NCBI GenBank assembly: GCA_022702545.1
Contig: JAHRBC010000006.1
Location: 3,127,501 to 3,191,500 of the forward strand
Direction: 5' to 3'
Source: Phycomyces nitens
Taxonomy: Eukaryota > Mucoromycota > Mucoromycetes > Mucorales > Phycomycetaceae
DNA: 64,000 nt
Each line of letters begins with the position of its first letter. Position 1 is the stretch's first letter. The notes beneath the pieces are model-generated. The model made no database searches. It was not told the origin of the DNA and saw nothing but the letters and a program-made list of their open reading frames with translations. The position numbers were made by a program, and so were the translations under genes. Positions 12,611 through 24,613 of this stretch are shown here, piece by piece.

Positions 12611-15600
12611 TCATTCTACTAATGATTTCCAATGTGTAGCCTGTAATTTCTTGATTGTAGACACGGTCTCTTTACATATCTTGCTAGGCCGGGAATCAAG
12701 CCGGATAGGTTCCGGGGCTTCTCCCATGAGCACAGACATACAACCAGCACTAGAAACAGCAATGGATTCAAGGTTGTATCCTCCTTCCAAAGCCATCACA
12801 ATCCTTCCGTTTGCTAGAGACATCAACATGTGTGTCATTTGGCCATATCCCACAGGCGTAACCTCACACTGGCCAATGTGATCCCCACGAGCAGCATCAA
12901 AGCCTGCAGAAACTGTGTAGATTTTGTAAAATTTCCATTGAGTCAAAGGATAATATATATGGTGGAATGCTTGATATTTACCTATAACCAGAGAAGGTCC
13001 AAATTCCCTCGCAATTGGCATAACTACCTGCTCAAATGCATATATATAATCTGCATCTCCCATGCCTTCCTTGGGCCATGGAATATTAACCGTTCTAAAG
13101 AGCAGATTGATGGTCTATTAAATAATCAAAGTGTCTTTAAGACTTACTTTCCTTTTCCTCTTTTTGAGCCAAAGTAGTCTGCCCTTCCCTTTTGGTTCTG
13201 AGGGTAGAAGCTGCCATTTTCAAATCGATGGAGAGAGACATAGAGTACATCGGCATCCTCTGAAAAGATCTCTTGTGTACCATTTCCTATCACCACACAG
13301 ACACATTGACACAATTAAATCTAGGTCTTGCTGCCATTTTCTCCAGGCTTACCAAAGTGAATATCCCTATACAGCAAATAAAAGGGATTAACAACTATGT
13401 CTGCCTATTATTTTCTTATGATTAGCTTACCAGTCCAATATCATGACTTTTTTGACCCCCAAGTGGGCCATGCAATATCTTGTGGCAATGGCAACATTAT
13501 TCATCACGCAGAATCCCATTGCATGCTCAGTTTCAGCATGGTGTCCGGGAGGTCGAACAATGGCAAATGCATTCTTGACCTTGTCTTCAAGGACTGCCCT
13601 ACAGGCTTCAATGACACTACCGATTGCATACATACTACACTCGTATGTATGTCCATTCAAGTAAATAGAGTCATGAGAGTTTTCCATGTCTAGCAATTGA
13701 TTTCTTGACATGGCTTATATAAAGCCAATCAATCATAGTGTAAGCATCTGAATTTAATACTAAAAAAAACTTGTACTTACTTTGGGTGGCCTTGATCTTC
13801 TCAAGATGCTCTTCAGTGTGTGCCAAAAGAACATCGCGAGCCTTGGCCTTTTTGCACGGAAGACGCAAACAGTCGTTTAATAGACCGCTTTTTTGCAATT
13901 TGTTGTAGATGGAGAATATACGAAGGGGATCTTCGGGATGGTCTTCTGATGGGTTGAGATTGGCGTGGTATGACATTGACACATCGTATATATATCCAGT
14001 CTGGAGCATGCGTCTACTTGGCCATGGAATTCCGTTATTTACATGTCGCTGGGGACGTCGTAATAAAGAGGATCTTTTGGTCTGTGTAATTGTGAGTTTT
14101 TTCTCTATGGGCAAGGTTTCCCTAAACTCCCTATTGTATTGCAAGTCAGTTTTTCTTTTTCTTTTTGGGTGGTGCTTAATGTACTAGATTACCTATCAAC
14201 TTTCTTTTTCATTTCGTTTCTTGTATTTGTTGTGCTTCTCGAAGAGCTTGGACTGTTGCTTACAGGGCTTGGGGTGTAATCTCCGGGACTTGGGCTGTAA
14301 ATGTATTCGAATTCGGGGGTTGGGCTCAGGTCTACAACGTTTACTTCATGAATGTCTTCCACAGTATTTTTATCGGCTGCGTCAAGAGAGCGATTCTCGG
14401 ATATTATTTGGTTATAGGTTGGATGAACAGAATTGGCTACATTGTCAGTCAAATGCTTCAATGTTTGATTCTCAATCACTGCTTGATTCTCAATCACTGC
14501 TTGATTCTCAATCACTGCTTGATTTTCAATCACTGCTTGATTTTCAATCACTGCTTGATTTTCAATCACTGCTTTATTCTGTATTATGGTCTGCTCATCT
14601 TTCGAAACATTAACTTCCAGGACAGAGTCTTCTTCGAGTACATATACATCAGAAATATCTACTGGTGATGCGCTTTCGAGTATTTCGGTAATATACGGTA
14701 GGTTCTTGTCTAGAGATTTACCGGACATGACACTCTCCAGGTCTTCTGAAGAAGCTCTTGAAATGGACCCATTAGATACAGACATTGGACTCTGCGTATC
14801 CTTTTCAGACGAGATATCAATGATTATAGGATGGGTTTCATTTAGTAGATTGCTTTTGATGGACCCAAGAACTGGTTCGGGTGTATTGGGTTCTTCGGCA
14901 ATTGGAGATATTCTCTGTGAAATGATATCTTTTGCAGTGATATTTTTGTGGGATTCGGCTATAGTTTGATTTTTGGAGACTGGAGATAGCTCAATTGTAG
15001 CCGGTAATTGTGATTGTAATGGTGGCAGGGGGATTTTTGGCAAGGTATCGGCAGGTTCTTTTGACATGGTTTTTGATGGTGACTTGGAGTGTGTCTGTGA
15101 ATTCAAAATGGTTTTTGTGATGTCTCCAGTAAGTGGATGAGGTCCTTGGTTTGCTATGGATGTGAAGTCGGATAAAAGACCATCAAGGTCCACTTGGCTA
15201 GTACTGGAGTATGTCTTGTTGAGAACATTTTCGCCGTTATCCGTTGAACGTGTCACAGGCTTTGACAGCGACCGAATTTTGTCATTGTGTATGTCGTTCA
15301 TTGCCGATAATACATTGCTAGACGTTGGATTTATCGGTCCAGCACTGGACACTTGGCAAGGAACCGGGTCTTTTGGACCATTCTTTGGTTGAATTTCTTT
15401 AATATTTGTGGGTTTTAAAGGCGTCTGGCTATTGGTTAACCTAGACTCTGTCAAAACAGTGGGGACTGTGCGGAGTGATGGTTGTTGCATGGATTGTTCA
15501 ACAGTCAAATTTGAGGTTGGATCGCTTTGCTTTTGAAATGATTTGGCCAATACAGACTTGGCTGCGGCATCATTGAGCTCTTTTTGCTTCTTCTTTCTTA

Positions 15601-15973
15601 GATTGCTTGCGGCTATGGCTGCCTGACGTGAGATACCTAATGCCAAAGGAGAATAGCGAAATAGCGGACTGTTTTCATCATCGGAATCGTCTTGTGTCAA
15701 ATCTATAACATTATATTCGTTGTAACCTGCTATGGATCCATTACTCTCCGAATGACCAATGGGTAATCTCGGTTTGAGAGAAGGTGGCCATACATTAGAG
15801 CGCGAAGGAATAAAGAGATTTGATGAATTGCTGGGATTATTGTTTGCATTTCGCTGAATTTGCTCATTTCGTAGCGTTGGTGATGCTGGAACAACACGTG
15901 GTCGACGTCGCTGCACTGAATGATGGGGATCATCGATGTTTTCAACGCTTCTTTTTTGGCTTCCCCCTGACAT
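12611..15973 (-). CDS. Class II histone deacetylase with a ~600-residue N-terminal extension
   Basis: Removes acetyl groups from lysines of histones or other proteins. Seven exons on the minus strand (15973-14193, 14130-13781, 13713-13431, 13366-13353, 13286-13148, 13094-12982, 12912-12611) sum to 993 codons plus stop. Residues 1-595 are disordered, Ser/Thr/Pro-rich, and carry six tandem AVIENQ-type hexapeptides. The catalytic domain follows: [30 protein letters not shown] (active-site His pair), DWDIHFGNGTQ (zinc ligands Asp and His), [33 protein letters not shown] (third zinc ligand) and LEGGYN with the catalytic tyrosine. The usual HHG is HFG here. Ascomycete Hda1/Clr3 carry an Arb2 domain after the catalytic domain; this protein ends about 60 residues after LEGGYN with none. 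An upstream ATG at 16039 is possible. The extended N-terminus recalls animal class IIa layout, but the catalytic tyrosine is the active type. Confidence 0.9.
13353..13366 (-). other. 14-nt microexon of the deacetylase gene
   Basis: Flanked by AG on its 5' side and GTAAGC on its 3' side, this exon supplies the residues DIHF inside the essential DWDIHFGNGT motif. Without it the Asp and His zinc ligands are lost and the frame fails. With it the seven exons sum to a whole number of codons. Confidence 0.85.
14465..14572 (-). repeat. Six tandem 18-bp repeats coding AVIENQ
   Basis: Six contiguous copies of TTGATTYTCAATCACTGC lie in the deacetylase extension. The C/T variation splits them into three copies of each variant, which suggests expansion in two steps. 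They encode repeated Ala-Val-Ile-Glu-Asn-Gln. Confidence 0.95.
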
Positions 15974-16161
15974 GACACACACACACACAACAGTTGAAAA
16001 GATTGGTTTTTTTTGTACAAATGATTTTATTGTCCGCATCGCTAAAGGGCGTGACGGCGATTATTTCTGGACAAGAGATTTTATAAAGATTTGCAAAAGA
16101 CGATGGTATAAAAGAACAATGTTTTATTTATTTTATTTACTGTATGTTGAAATCCTTTTTC

Positions 16162-17724
16162 TTATAGTTTGTGAGGTCTTTGTCCAAGATGGGCTGGGCT
16201 GTAAAGACAAGTTTGATTGGTATTGTACTTTTGATTAAATATGTATTGGCCTTGGGACCACAAGTCAAGCTCATTTGGGTCTGGCTCCACAGTCCTTGAG
16301 GATATGATTTGGTCAACAGGAGCAAAGACCATATTCATCAAGATGGCTAGCTTGTATTTCATGGTCTTGACATTCAGTATCTCTATTCGAGCACGTACAA
16401 CAAATCCCTTGTTTGATGGGTCAGAATAGATCACTTTTGCTGATATCCGGATGTGCTCCCCTGTGTGTATTGGCAGTATAAACAATATGTCATTCATATT
16501 CACAGGCTTGAATGCAGATGATCCAAGAAAATGAGTGGCGGCCATGCACCCAACCTTGTAGCCTCCGTTTATCAGGTAACCTCCAAACGTAGTTCCATGG
16601 GCATTTCTGTCCTGTGGGCTTGTGATCTCATGGCTCTCGACATGGGTATCCGATAGGCAAATTGTGTTTGATACGTTGCAATTTTGGCTCTCGATCTTTG
16701 GCTTGTGGTTGGAACCATGATCCTCTTTAGAGACCTGGAGTTTCTGACGGATTTGCTTATGAGTCTGTTGAGCCAAAACCTTTGCTTCTATGCGTTCAAA
16801 CAACATTTTCTCTGAACTGGTTGCACATTTGAGTTGTCCTACGTTGCATGGTTTTCCGACCAAGGTGTTGAGCTGCATAAAAGTGACTTCAAATATTGCT
16901 ACAGTATTTGGGTTCAAAGTACCCAGTTCAGGAACAACCCTGGGGTGAAGAATCCTGGTGTCCATTAGAATATTGTCTTGTTTGACAGTTTCCAATGTGA
17001 GGATACCTAAGGGTACTTTTCATGTTAGATCATATAGGTTTAATATTGACTATCAGACATACCGACTAGCAAGGGACCCTTTGTATATCCAACACACCCA
17101 CAAAGTTTATAATCTTCGACCGAGTCTGGCATGTTGAGGTATATCTGCTCTACAGAGACCGTGAGATTGACAAAGATGTCGTTGACCTTCATGCACTCAA
17201 TGTGTCTTCCCGAGACCACACCGGCTACATCATCAATTGCTTTTTGATTCTGTTAGTTTGCCTTGGACAATTGCCAATTGGGGTTTCTGTAATGCCTACC
17301 TTCCAATATTTTTCCAAACTGAATGCTGCCATCTGCAGACGAATGGCTACCATTGAATTCTGGAGATGATTTGAATGGCAAGTACTGCTCTACATAGCTG
17401 TGGGCCATCTATGACTATAGATTAGTATTATTTCAATCATTAAACTGCCTTACCGATTTTTCAGTTGGAGGTTCCTTTCTGTACTCAATTACACGTCTTC
17501 GAACAGACTCGTCAAATTTCTGGCGATCTTTTAGAGACCATCTCGAGGTAAATTCGCTGTCATGGATGGCTTGTTGTATAGAAAAAGTATTAGTTGAAGA
17601 CATTTAAAAACAATCGCAACGGTCTCTTACTGGGAAATGGCAAGTCCTGCCATTTGTCTACAGAATTCTGGGGACAAGAGTCTTTGATGGCAAACTTTGG
17701 TCTGATATTTTCTACTGTAGACAT
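16162..17724 (-). CDS. ACOT9-like: Acyl-CoA thioesterase, ACOT9-type double hotdog
   Basis: Hydrolyses acyl-CoA to free fatty acid and CoA; animal ACOT9 is mitochondrial. The start is the ATG at 17724 (MSTVENIRPKFAIKDSCPQN). The gene has about five exons, with introns near 17590-17630, 17406-17452, 17250-17300 and 17005-17060. The first hotdog region covers HSSADGSIQFGKILEAIDD through VEQIYLNMPDSVEDYKLCG. The second, in the long last exon, has QDRNAHGTTFGGYLINGGYK, the repeated hotdog signature, and then a conserved strand set reaching AILMNMVFAPVD. A polar insertion of about 50 residues (KEDHGSNHKPK...) precedes the second hotdog. The first residues after the start are charged and polar, so a mitochondrial presequence is not obvious. 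It lies 188 bp from the deacetylase start, on the same strand. Confidence 0.87.
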
Positions 17725-19007
17725 TGTTGGGTATCTATTATCGAAAGAGTGAGTTTCCTAGAGATATCAAGTACGAAATCTACTATTATATTTATATGAA
17801 TTTTTTTTGTGGCGATTGGTTTGGTCATATGCCAGTTTATATTGTCCGTATTTAATGGCTAGTATTGTCTGTCTGTCTGTCTGTCTTGTAGAACGTCTTG
17901 ACCATAAAAATATACAGAGGAATAAATGCGCGTGTTTTTCATATACGTTTGTTCAAAAGACAATTGCAGATTTCAAAACTGGACGGGATATTCAACTAAT
18001 GGTCCTAGATCTATACACAATCCCCACCACTAGCCATATTGCTGCATTAAAAATAGAAGGAGATTCCAGGCAATATAAATAATCCAAAAATATTATTAGA
18101 CTCTGGGTTCTAGGCAAATCTGCCAAGAAACAACAACAATAATAATAATAATAGAAAATGGATAAACGGCAGTTTCCAGTTAAAAATACCATTAAAATAC
18201 TTTCTTATCTTCAAATTTAATAACCATTATAAATGAACACTTTTTGGCCAATAAAAAAAAGTGGTCTTGGTGTCTTTAATATGACCTATAAAGTCCAGTA
18301 CGCTTGACGGGTGTAAAGTATGCTGGCCAAAAAGGTATCCAGACTTGAGATGGCCAGACACTGCATACAAAAAACCGTTTTAATTTAAATGAATCCAAGA
18401 GATTTAAAAGGATCACTGTAGACGCCTTTAATGCAAACCCAACAGCAATAGAGTATAATATAAAGTCTAGAAAACTATGCTATACACCCATACTGAACAG
18501 ATACCATCCCTTTAATGATTAAGGAGTAAAGCCTTGGATTTCCCCCCCTTTTATTTAAAAAAAAATATATTGCCCATTTACATGAACAATATCTTTATTC
18601 GACATGCTAATGTATACTCAACTAATCAGTTCTCCCTCTGTATTAAGCAGAATCAATTATAAAAAATTCAGTGCCAATAATTCATCCCAAAGGAGTAAGG
18701 ATGGATAGCTTAATACACCTACTTCTCCTGAATGCTTTACAGATCTTCTACCCTATAAAAACATAAAGACCAATGTTCAAAGTGATACTTTATAATAAAT
18801 ATAATAATGTATGCTGAACATCAAAGACATGTATATACATACACATATTACGCATTTATATATATATATCATATATTTTATAAAATACACTAGTATACAG
18901 TTTAAGTCACTCCCATTCTGCCTGTCACACAGGTCAAAGCCACTGCCTCCGCTCAAAAATTAAAAGAAGGCAGGTCGAAAGAAAGGGCCATCGCAAGCTC
19001 CGTTGAC
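17725..19007. other. Divergent intergenic region between thioesterase and Nma111 genes
   Basis: About 1.3 kb with both promoters facing outward. It contains a CTGT run near 17870-17886, a short inverted pair (CTTTTTGGCC near 18240 and GGCCAAAAAG near 18325) and AT-rich tracts at 18855-18885. No gene is supported; the open frame at 17807-18082 lacks any domain. Confidence 0.5.
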
Positions 19008-22000
19008 ATGGATTCGAAATTGACAGCTGAGCAAGCATTTCCTTTGCTACCCAAGGATCATAATCTAGAGGGGGGCGATTCTCCAGCTGCCACACCCTCC
19101 AGCAGCCCTGCCAAGAGAAGAAAACTCGACACTAGAGATATAACTCTGGTCAATATATCCGATGATGAGATGGAACCGACAATCTCTACTGATGTCCCAA
19201 TGGCAGATGTCCAGTTGGATGAAATCTCACCCTTTAAGCCCACAAAATGGCAAAATACGATCAATAAGCTCGTCAAGGCCATTGTCTCGATCCGCTTTAG
19301 CCAAGTCGCGGCATTTGATACCGAAGGTAATAAAAAGCAGAGCTTACCGCGCATCTATATATGTTTACTCTCGCAGCTCAATAAAGACCATGTTCGGTAG
19401 ACTGACAAATATAATCCAATTGTTAGGCCCTGAGACATCAGAAGCATCTGGATTTATTGTGGACGCAAAGAACGGTATCATCCTCACAAACCGTCATGTT
19501 GCCTGCGCAGGTCCATTTGTGGGAGAGGCTGTCTGTCATGACCATGAAGAAGTAGATGTGTATCCTATCTACAGAGATCCTGTTCATGATTTTGGATTCC
19601 TCAAGTATGTTTTTTTTTGGATTAGAGATGTGCGCTCAAGATTATCGATATTGATCCCATTCGTTATAGATTTGACCCCAGCAAGATAAAGTACATGCCA
19701 GTAACCCAAGTGGAACTGAGACCTGAACTTGCCAAGGTGGGCCTTGACATTCGTGTGGTTGGGTAGGGATGAGGAAGGGCTCGGAAGTACAGAATTACTA
19801 AGATGGTATTTAGTAACGATGCAGGTGAAAAGCTGAGTATATTGGCAGGCTCAATCTCACGTCTCGATCGCAACACACCCGATTATGGTGATTTGACATA
19901 CAATGACTTTAATACATTTTATCTGTAAGTCTATGTATTCAATGGTCCAATTGTTCAGATGGTTAATATCGATATAAAGACAAGCAGCATCAAGCACAAG
20001 TGGTGGCAGTTCTGGATCACCAGTAATTGATATAGAGGGCAATGCTGTTGCATTACAGGCCGGTGGCCACACAAAGGCTGCTACAGATTTCTTTTTGCCA
20101 CTTGATAGAATCAAGCGTGCATTGCACTATATTCGACGTGGTGAGCCTGTCCCTAGAGGAGACATCCAGGTCCAATTTACGTAAGTATCGACGAAAAAAG
20201 AAGACATCTTGGAATTCAGAGTTGCTGATCCACATACTCTTGTGAAAAAGATATCGCCCTTTTGATGAAGCCCGTCGGTTGGGATTGAGACCAGAGACGG
20301 AAGAAAAGTTGAGAGGAATTTTCAAGGATGAGATTGGTATGCTCGTGGTGGAGACTGTGCTTCCCGAAGGCCCTGCTTACAAGAAGATGGAGGAGGGCGA
20401 TATTTTGTTGACCATAAATGATGAGTACATTACAAAATTCGTGCCTTTTGAGGAGATGATGGACTCAAATGTGGGAAAGACGATCCGTATTGGCATTGAG
20501 AGAGGTGGTGAACCCATGGAACTCGAGATTTGCGTAGGAAACCTCCATGCGATGTAAGTGGAAATATCTGGCGAAAAGCTATAGAGTAACTCAACATCAA
20601 CCATAGTACCCCTGACCGTTATGTTGAGATTGGAGGATCAAAGTTGAACGAGGTTTCCTATCAACTTGCTCGTGCCTACTGTGTACCCTGCAGAGGTGTC
20701 TATGTTGCCGAACCTTCTGGCAGTAAGTACTCAAGTATCCAAAAGGGATTTGGGCTGGTAACTAAAAGTGTTTACAGTGTTTAGACTGGACGGCCCTGAC
20801 AATGGCTGGATCATCAAGTCTGTTGATGACAAGCCAACCCCCAACCTTGATGCCTTTATCGAGGTCATGAAGACTCTTCCTGATCGTGAAAGAGTGCCTG
20901 TAGTATACTACTCTATTGCAGACGCACACACAATCCTTGTTGCTGTTGTACAGGTAGAGCGCCACTGGTCTAGCTTTAGATTGGCTGTACGCAACGATCA
21001 GACCGGATTGTGGGATTTCACTGATATGGGAGACCCAATTCCTCCTCGGGCAATCAAACCTTCCACAAAGCGCTTCATTGAGCTCGATGACAGTCTTGGT
21101 CCTGCCAAGGATCTGATTCGTTGTCTGGTCAAGGTTAACTTTTATATGCCCTGTCGTCTTGATGGCTTCCCTCGTAGCCGTAAGCAAGGTGCGGGTATCA
21201 TTGTAGACAAGGACAGAGGTTTTGTTATTGTCAGCCGAAGCATCGTACCATTCTCAATGGGCGACTTGACTTTGACTGTTGCTGATTCCATCGTAATCCC
21301 TGCAAAGGTCATTGTAAGTACTCTTGTGGGCAGTGTGGAATTGTGTCTGTATTGAGCTCTTTTGTTGTAGTATCTTCACCCAACCCACAACTTTACAGTT
21401 GTTCAATATGATCCCAAGCTTATTGGTGAGACCGATGTCATGAGTGCTCCCTTTAGTACAGAAACCCTTCTTCAGGGTCACAAAGTTACCTTGGTGGCCC
21501 ACAACCACAACCAGCGACCAGTCTGTTTGACTACTGTTGTTACTGATGTGACCTGTGTCACTATCCCTCATAATGGAGTAAGTACCAATATATATATATA
21601 TATGTATACACTCAAGACACTTTTAACATTTTGCTATAGACACCTCGGTTTAGAAGTATCAACTTGGATGCCATTACTCTCGACACACCTCTTGCTGTCC
21701 AGTGTTCGTCTGGTCTTTTGGCAGATGCAAATGGACTCGTTCAGGGTCTCTGGATGAGTTTCTTGGGTGAACGCAATGTAAATGGCCATGACAATGAGTA
21801 CCATCTCGGTATCCACATCTCTACCATCAAGCCTGTTCTTGATCGTCTCCAAAAGGGCGTTCCTGTCAACCTTCGCAGCATCAATGCTGAGCTGATGACT
21901 GTCCAAATGGCACAGGCTGGTGCCATGGGACTCTCCAATGAATGGGTCCGTAAGATTGAAGAGGCCAATCCTGCCAAACATCAGTTGTTTATGATTAGAC

Positions 22001-22618
22001 GTACAGAGGCAGGCAGTGAGAGTGCCCAGGTATTGAAGGAGTTGGATCTGATCTTGGCAGTCAATGGCAAGGTGGTGACACGCATGTATGAGATGGATGT
22101 ACAATATGAAGCAGAAGAGCTGTCCCTGACTATTCTGAGACAAAAGAAGGAGATCACAGTAAAGGTCAAGACGGATGTTATGTCTGGAGATGGTACCAGC
22201 CGTGTTGTATATTGGGCAGGAGCTGCATTACATGGTAATTGAAGATATTGATCAAGATAATGTATTGAAATGATCTATAGAACCACACAAGGCTGTACTC
22301 CAGCAGAGCAAGACATTGCCTTCGCGTATTTATATCTCTGCCCGTTCCAAGGGCTCTCCTTCTTACATGTATGGCCTTGTACCAACCATGTGGATCACAC
22401 ACATCAACTCCAAGCAAGTAGAGACACTTGATGACTTTATTTCTGCCGTCAAGGACATTGCTGACAATACATATGTGCGCGTACGCTGTGTGAGCTTTGA
22501 CAATGTTCCTATTATGCTGTCGGTCAAGATGGTCAATCATTATTTCCCCCTGGTAGATATGGTGAAGGACTCGAGTGTAGAATGTGGATGGTCAAAGAAA
22601 GAGGTTGAACTTGCCTAG
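19008..22618 (+). CDS. NMA111: Nma111-type nuclear HtrA-like serine protease with PDZ domains
   Basis: Pro-apoptotic nuclear serine protease of the DegP/HtrA family, built from tandem protease-PDZ units. Eleven exons (19008-19326, 19427-19604, 19670-19762, 19814-19924, 19980-20180, 20251-20553, 20607-20722, 20778-21313, 21371-21577, 21640-22234, 22281-22618) sum to 998 codons plus stop, almost the length of the yeast protein. The catalytic triad is visible: His about 130 in LTNRHVA, Asp about 161 in PVHDFGFLK and Ser about 245 in [10 protein letters not shown]. The basic stretch AKRRKLD near residue 35 is a likely nuclear localisation signal. A first PDZ covers [20 protein letters not shown]; later degenerate protease and PDZ units follow up to the C-terminus. 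The model is intact. Confidence 0.96.
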
Positions 22619-22845
22619 AAATACTGCTTTGTGTATAATCTATCATATATTATATATTTATGGGTGTTGAATATATCTCTTTATTTTATTTTATAAAAAT
22701 CCTAATATCCTAATGTACAAAATCCTTTAGAGATACTGATGAAAACGCAGACCAGGTCATGCGATTTAGATTTCTCATCTCTTGAGCGCCCAAGTTTCAA
22801 AGAATAAAATAATTAGGATACAAGGAGATTGATGAATATGTTGCG

Positions 22846-23192
22846 CAAGTTGTTTTTTTATATTTGGTGTGCACATTTGAACATATATATAATATCCTAC
22901 TTTGCCAGGTTTTCGAACAAGAGATACTTGTTTGATCGGGACTTTTCGATTATTTCCACTGCCATCAAATGGCTTTCTTATCTCTGCCTTTAAGCGCACA
23001 ATTTTCTCGTGGAAGTCGGATAGTCTTGCGGCTGAACCCATGGCTATAACGCGCGGAATCTTCATTGTATCTTTAATGATTCGCAGGTGCCGGTCCTTCC
23101 CCATTGAGACGATTGGTAGCTTTGTACAGTTCACCCGTCTGGATGTAATCTCGCACCAAGTCCTGAACCATATATTTAAATCTAGTTAAATT
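22846..23192 (-). pseudogene. Broken duplicate of the Nup58/Nup49 3' end
   Basis: On the minus strand this stretch aligns with the last coding part and 3' flank of the nucleoporin gene at 56201-58306. Matching pieces are LNGEGPAP versus LNREGPDAP and ARLSDFHEKIVRLKAEI versus ARVSDLHDELGRLKTEA. In the flank both share AATATCCTACT and the GCAAGTTTGAACACATATAT / GCACATTTGAACATATATAT pair. An indel in the GEGPAPANH region shifts the frame and a stop follows, so it cannot make the intact coiled coil. At the point where the intact gene has TGA (56201-56203), this copy has CGA and stays open. No upstream exons or FG repeats are present. Confidence 0.75.
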
Positions 23193-24613
23193 ATACAAAT
23201 CAGCTTTTCCCAGTGACTGAGGAGGAAGTTCAGATAATTGTGTTGATCATTTAATGTCTTTCTTTTGTTTTGTTTATAATATAATATGTTCTGGTTGTTT
23301 CCTTTGTCTTTGGATATGAAAATATGAATTTATACACACGAAAAAAAAAGAAAAAGAAGAATGACACTATTTATAAGACAAAGAGCATGCTTAAATGATC
23401 ACTATTATTGGCTTGATTATGAAACAAATGAATTGAAAACGCATGTTTATCTCTATGCTTTATTGTTTTCGGTAATGATCTGCGGGAACCAAGGCAACGA
23501 TTTGTTGGAGCCAGGTTGACGGGATTGGTTTATCAGGCGTAATCTACTCCATCTAAAAGTCCATGCATAGCGATAAAGTGTTTGATTTATTATGAACACA
23601 GATTACAAAGGTAAAGAAGTAGAGAAAAATAGACTTTTTGGTGACAATTTTATGCCAAAATAAGTCCAAGAATAGCGATTTGGTACTTTGTGCTGTTACG
23701 CTAAAGTGGCCTGTGCGTTGCTAGGTGCAGTGAATATTGACATTCTATCCTTATTGCTTTGAGGATTTATCCATCGTCTTATTAAATTCCCGGATTATTA
23801 TCCATCTTTTTGCTAGTTTTACAAATCATTCGAATAACCATTATTCTTTTTTGTTTTGTTTTATCTAGTATTTCTGGAAACATAGACTGTTGGCTGCCAA
23901 ACACTTATCTATAAAGTAGTCTTGATTAGATGGCCACAGTATTTACCTCTGACCAAATGTATACTCGGAAAAAAAAATACTGTGAGCTTGATTAATATAA
24001 TGTTTTCCGACGTCTTAAATGGTACTGAGACACCCTAGATACATATACATATACATATATATTCGAATGGCTGCAAAATAGTATAAAAGAAGGCAAATCC
24101 ACGATTTCCAAGGAACAGCCTTGAGAATGAACGTCGAGATTGGGCTATTATAATAAAACATACAACATTTTTTTTTGCTGTTGCCAATACATAAACATAA
24201 AGTCCCAAGAGGCTTTTAATAATGCCTTTGCACAATTTAACAACCTTGGTCTTTAAAGAATAGATTTAGACTTGAGAAAGTGTTGTCCTTTTAGGACTAC
24301 AAAGAAGTCTAATATTGTAAACAAAATGATCGCAGCTTATTGTCCACTGATATTTCAAGAATTTATAGAGTAAGGACAAGGATAGTGGTCCAACACACCA
24401 AGATAAACAACAAGAGATACCTTGCAAGGTAACCTTGTTTCATATCTTCTTTTGCTCATATCCAAAGAATCCAAGACCCAAGAGATCAATGGTGCCTCGA
24501 GAGAAAATGAAATTAAATTTCTATCCATACCTATATATATATAAATATATATATAATACACCTCTTTTCAATTATTATTATTTTATTATTTCTCATCTCT
24601 TTAATTTCATAAA
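23193..24613. other. Intergenic, 1.4 kb, no gene seen
   Basis: AT-rich with homopolymer runs and TA-rich patches (24043-24062, 24532-24556). No conserved frame, RNA gene or repeat was recognised. Confidence 0.5.

Noticed and set aside
14221..14668. Plus-strand Leu/Asp repeat frames ([11 protein letters not shown] and similar)
   Set aside because: Antisense of the AVIENQ minisatellite within the deacetylase exon.
18240..18336. Short inverted pair CTTTTTGGCC / GGCCAAAAAG as a possible MITE
   Set aside because: Only about 10 bp long, with no target duplication and no second copy in the window.
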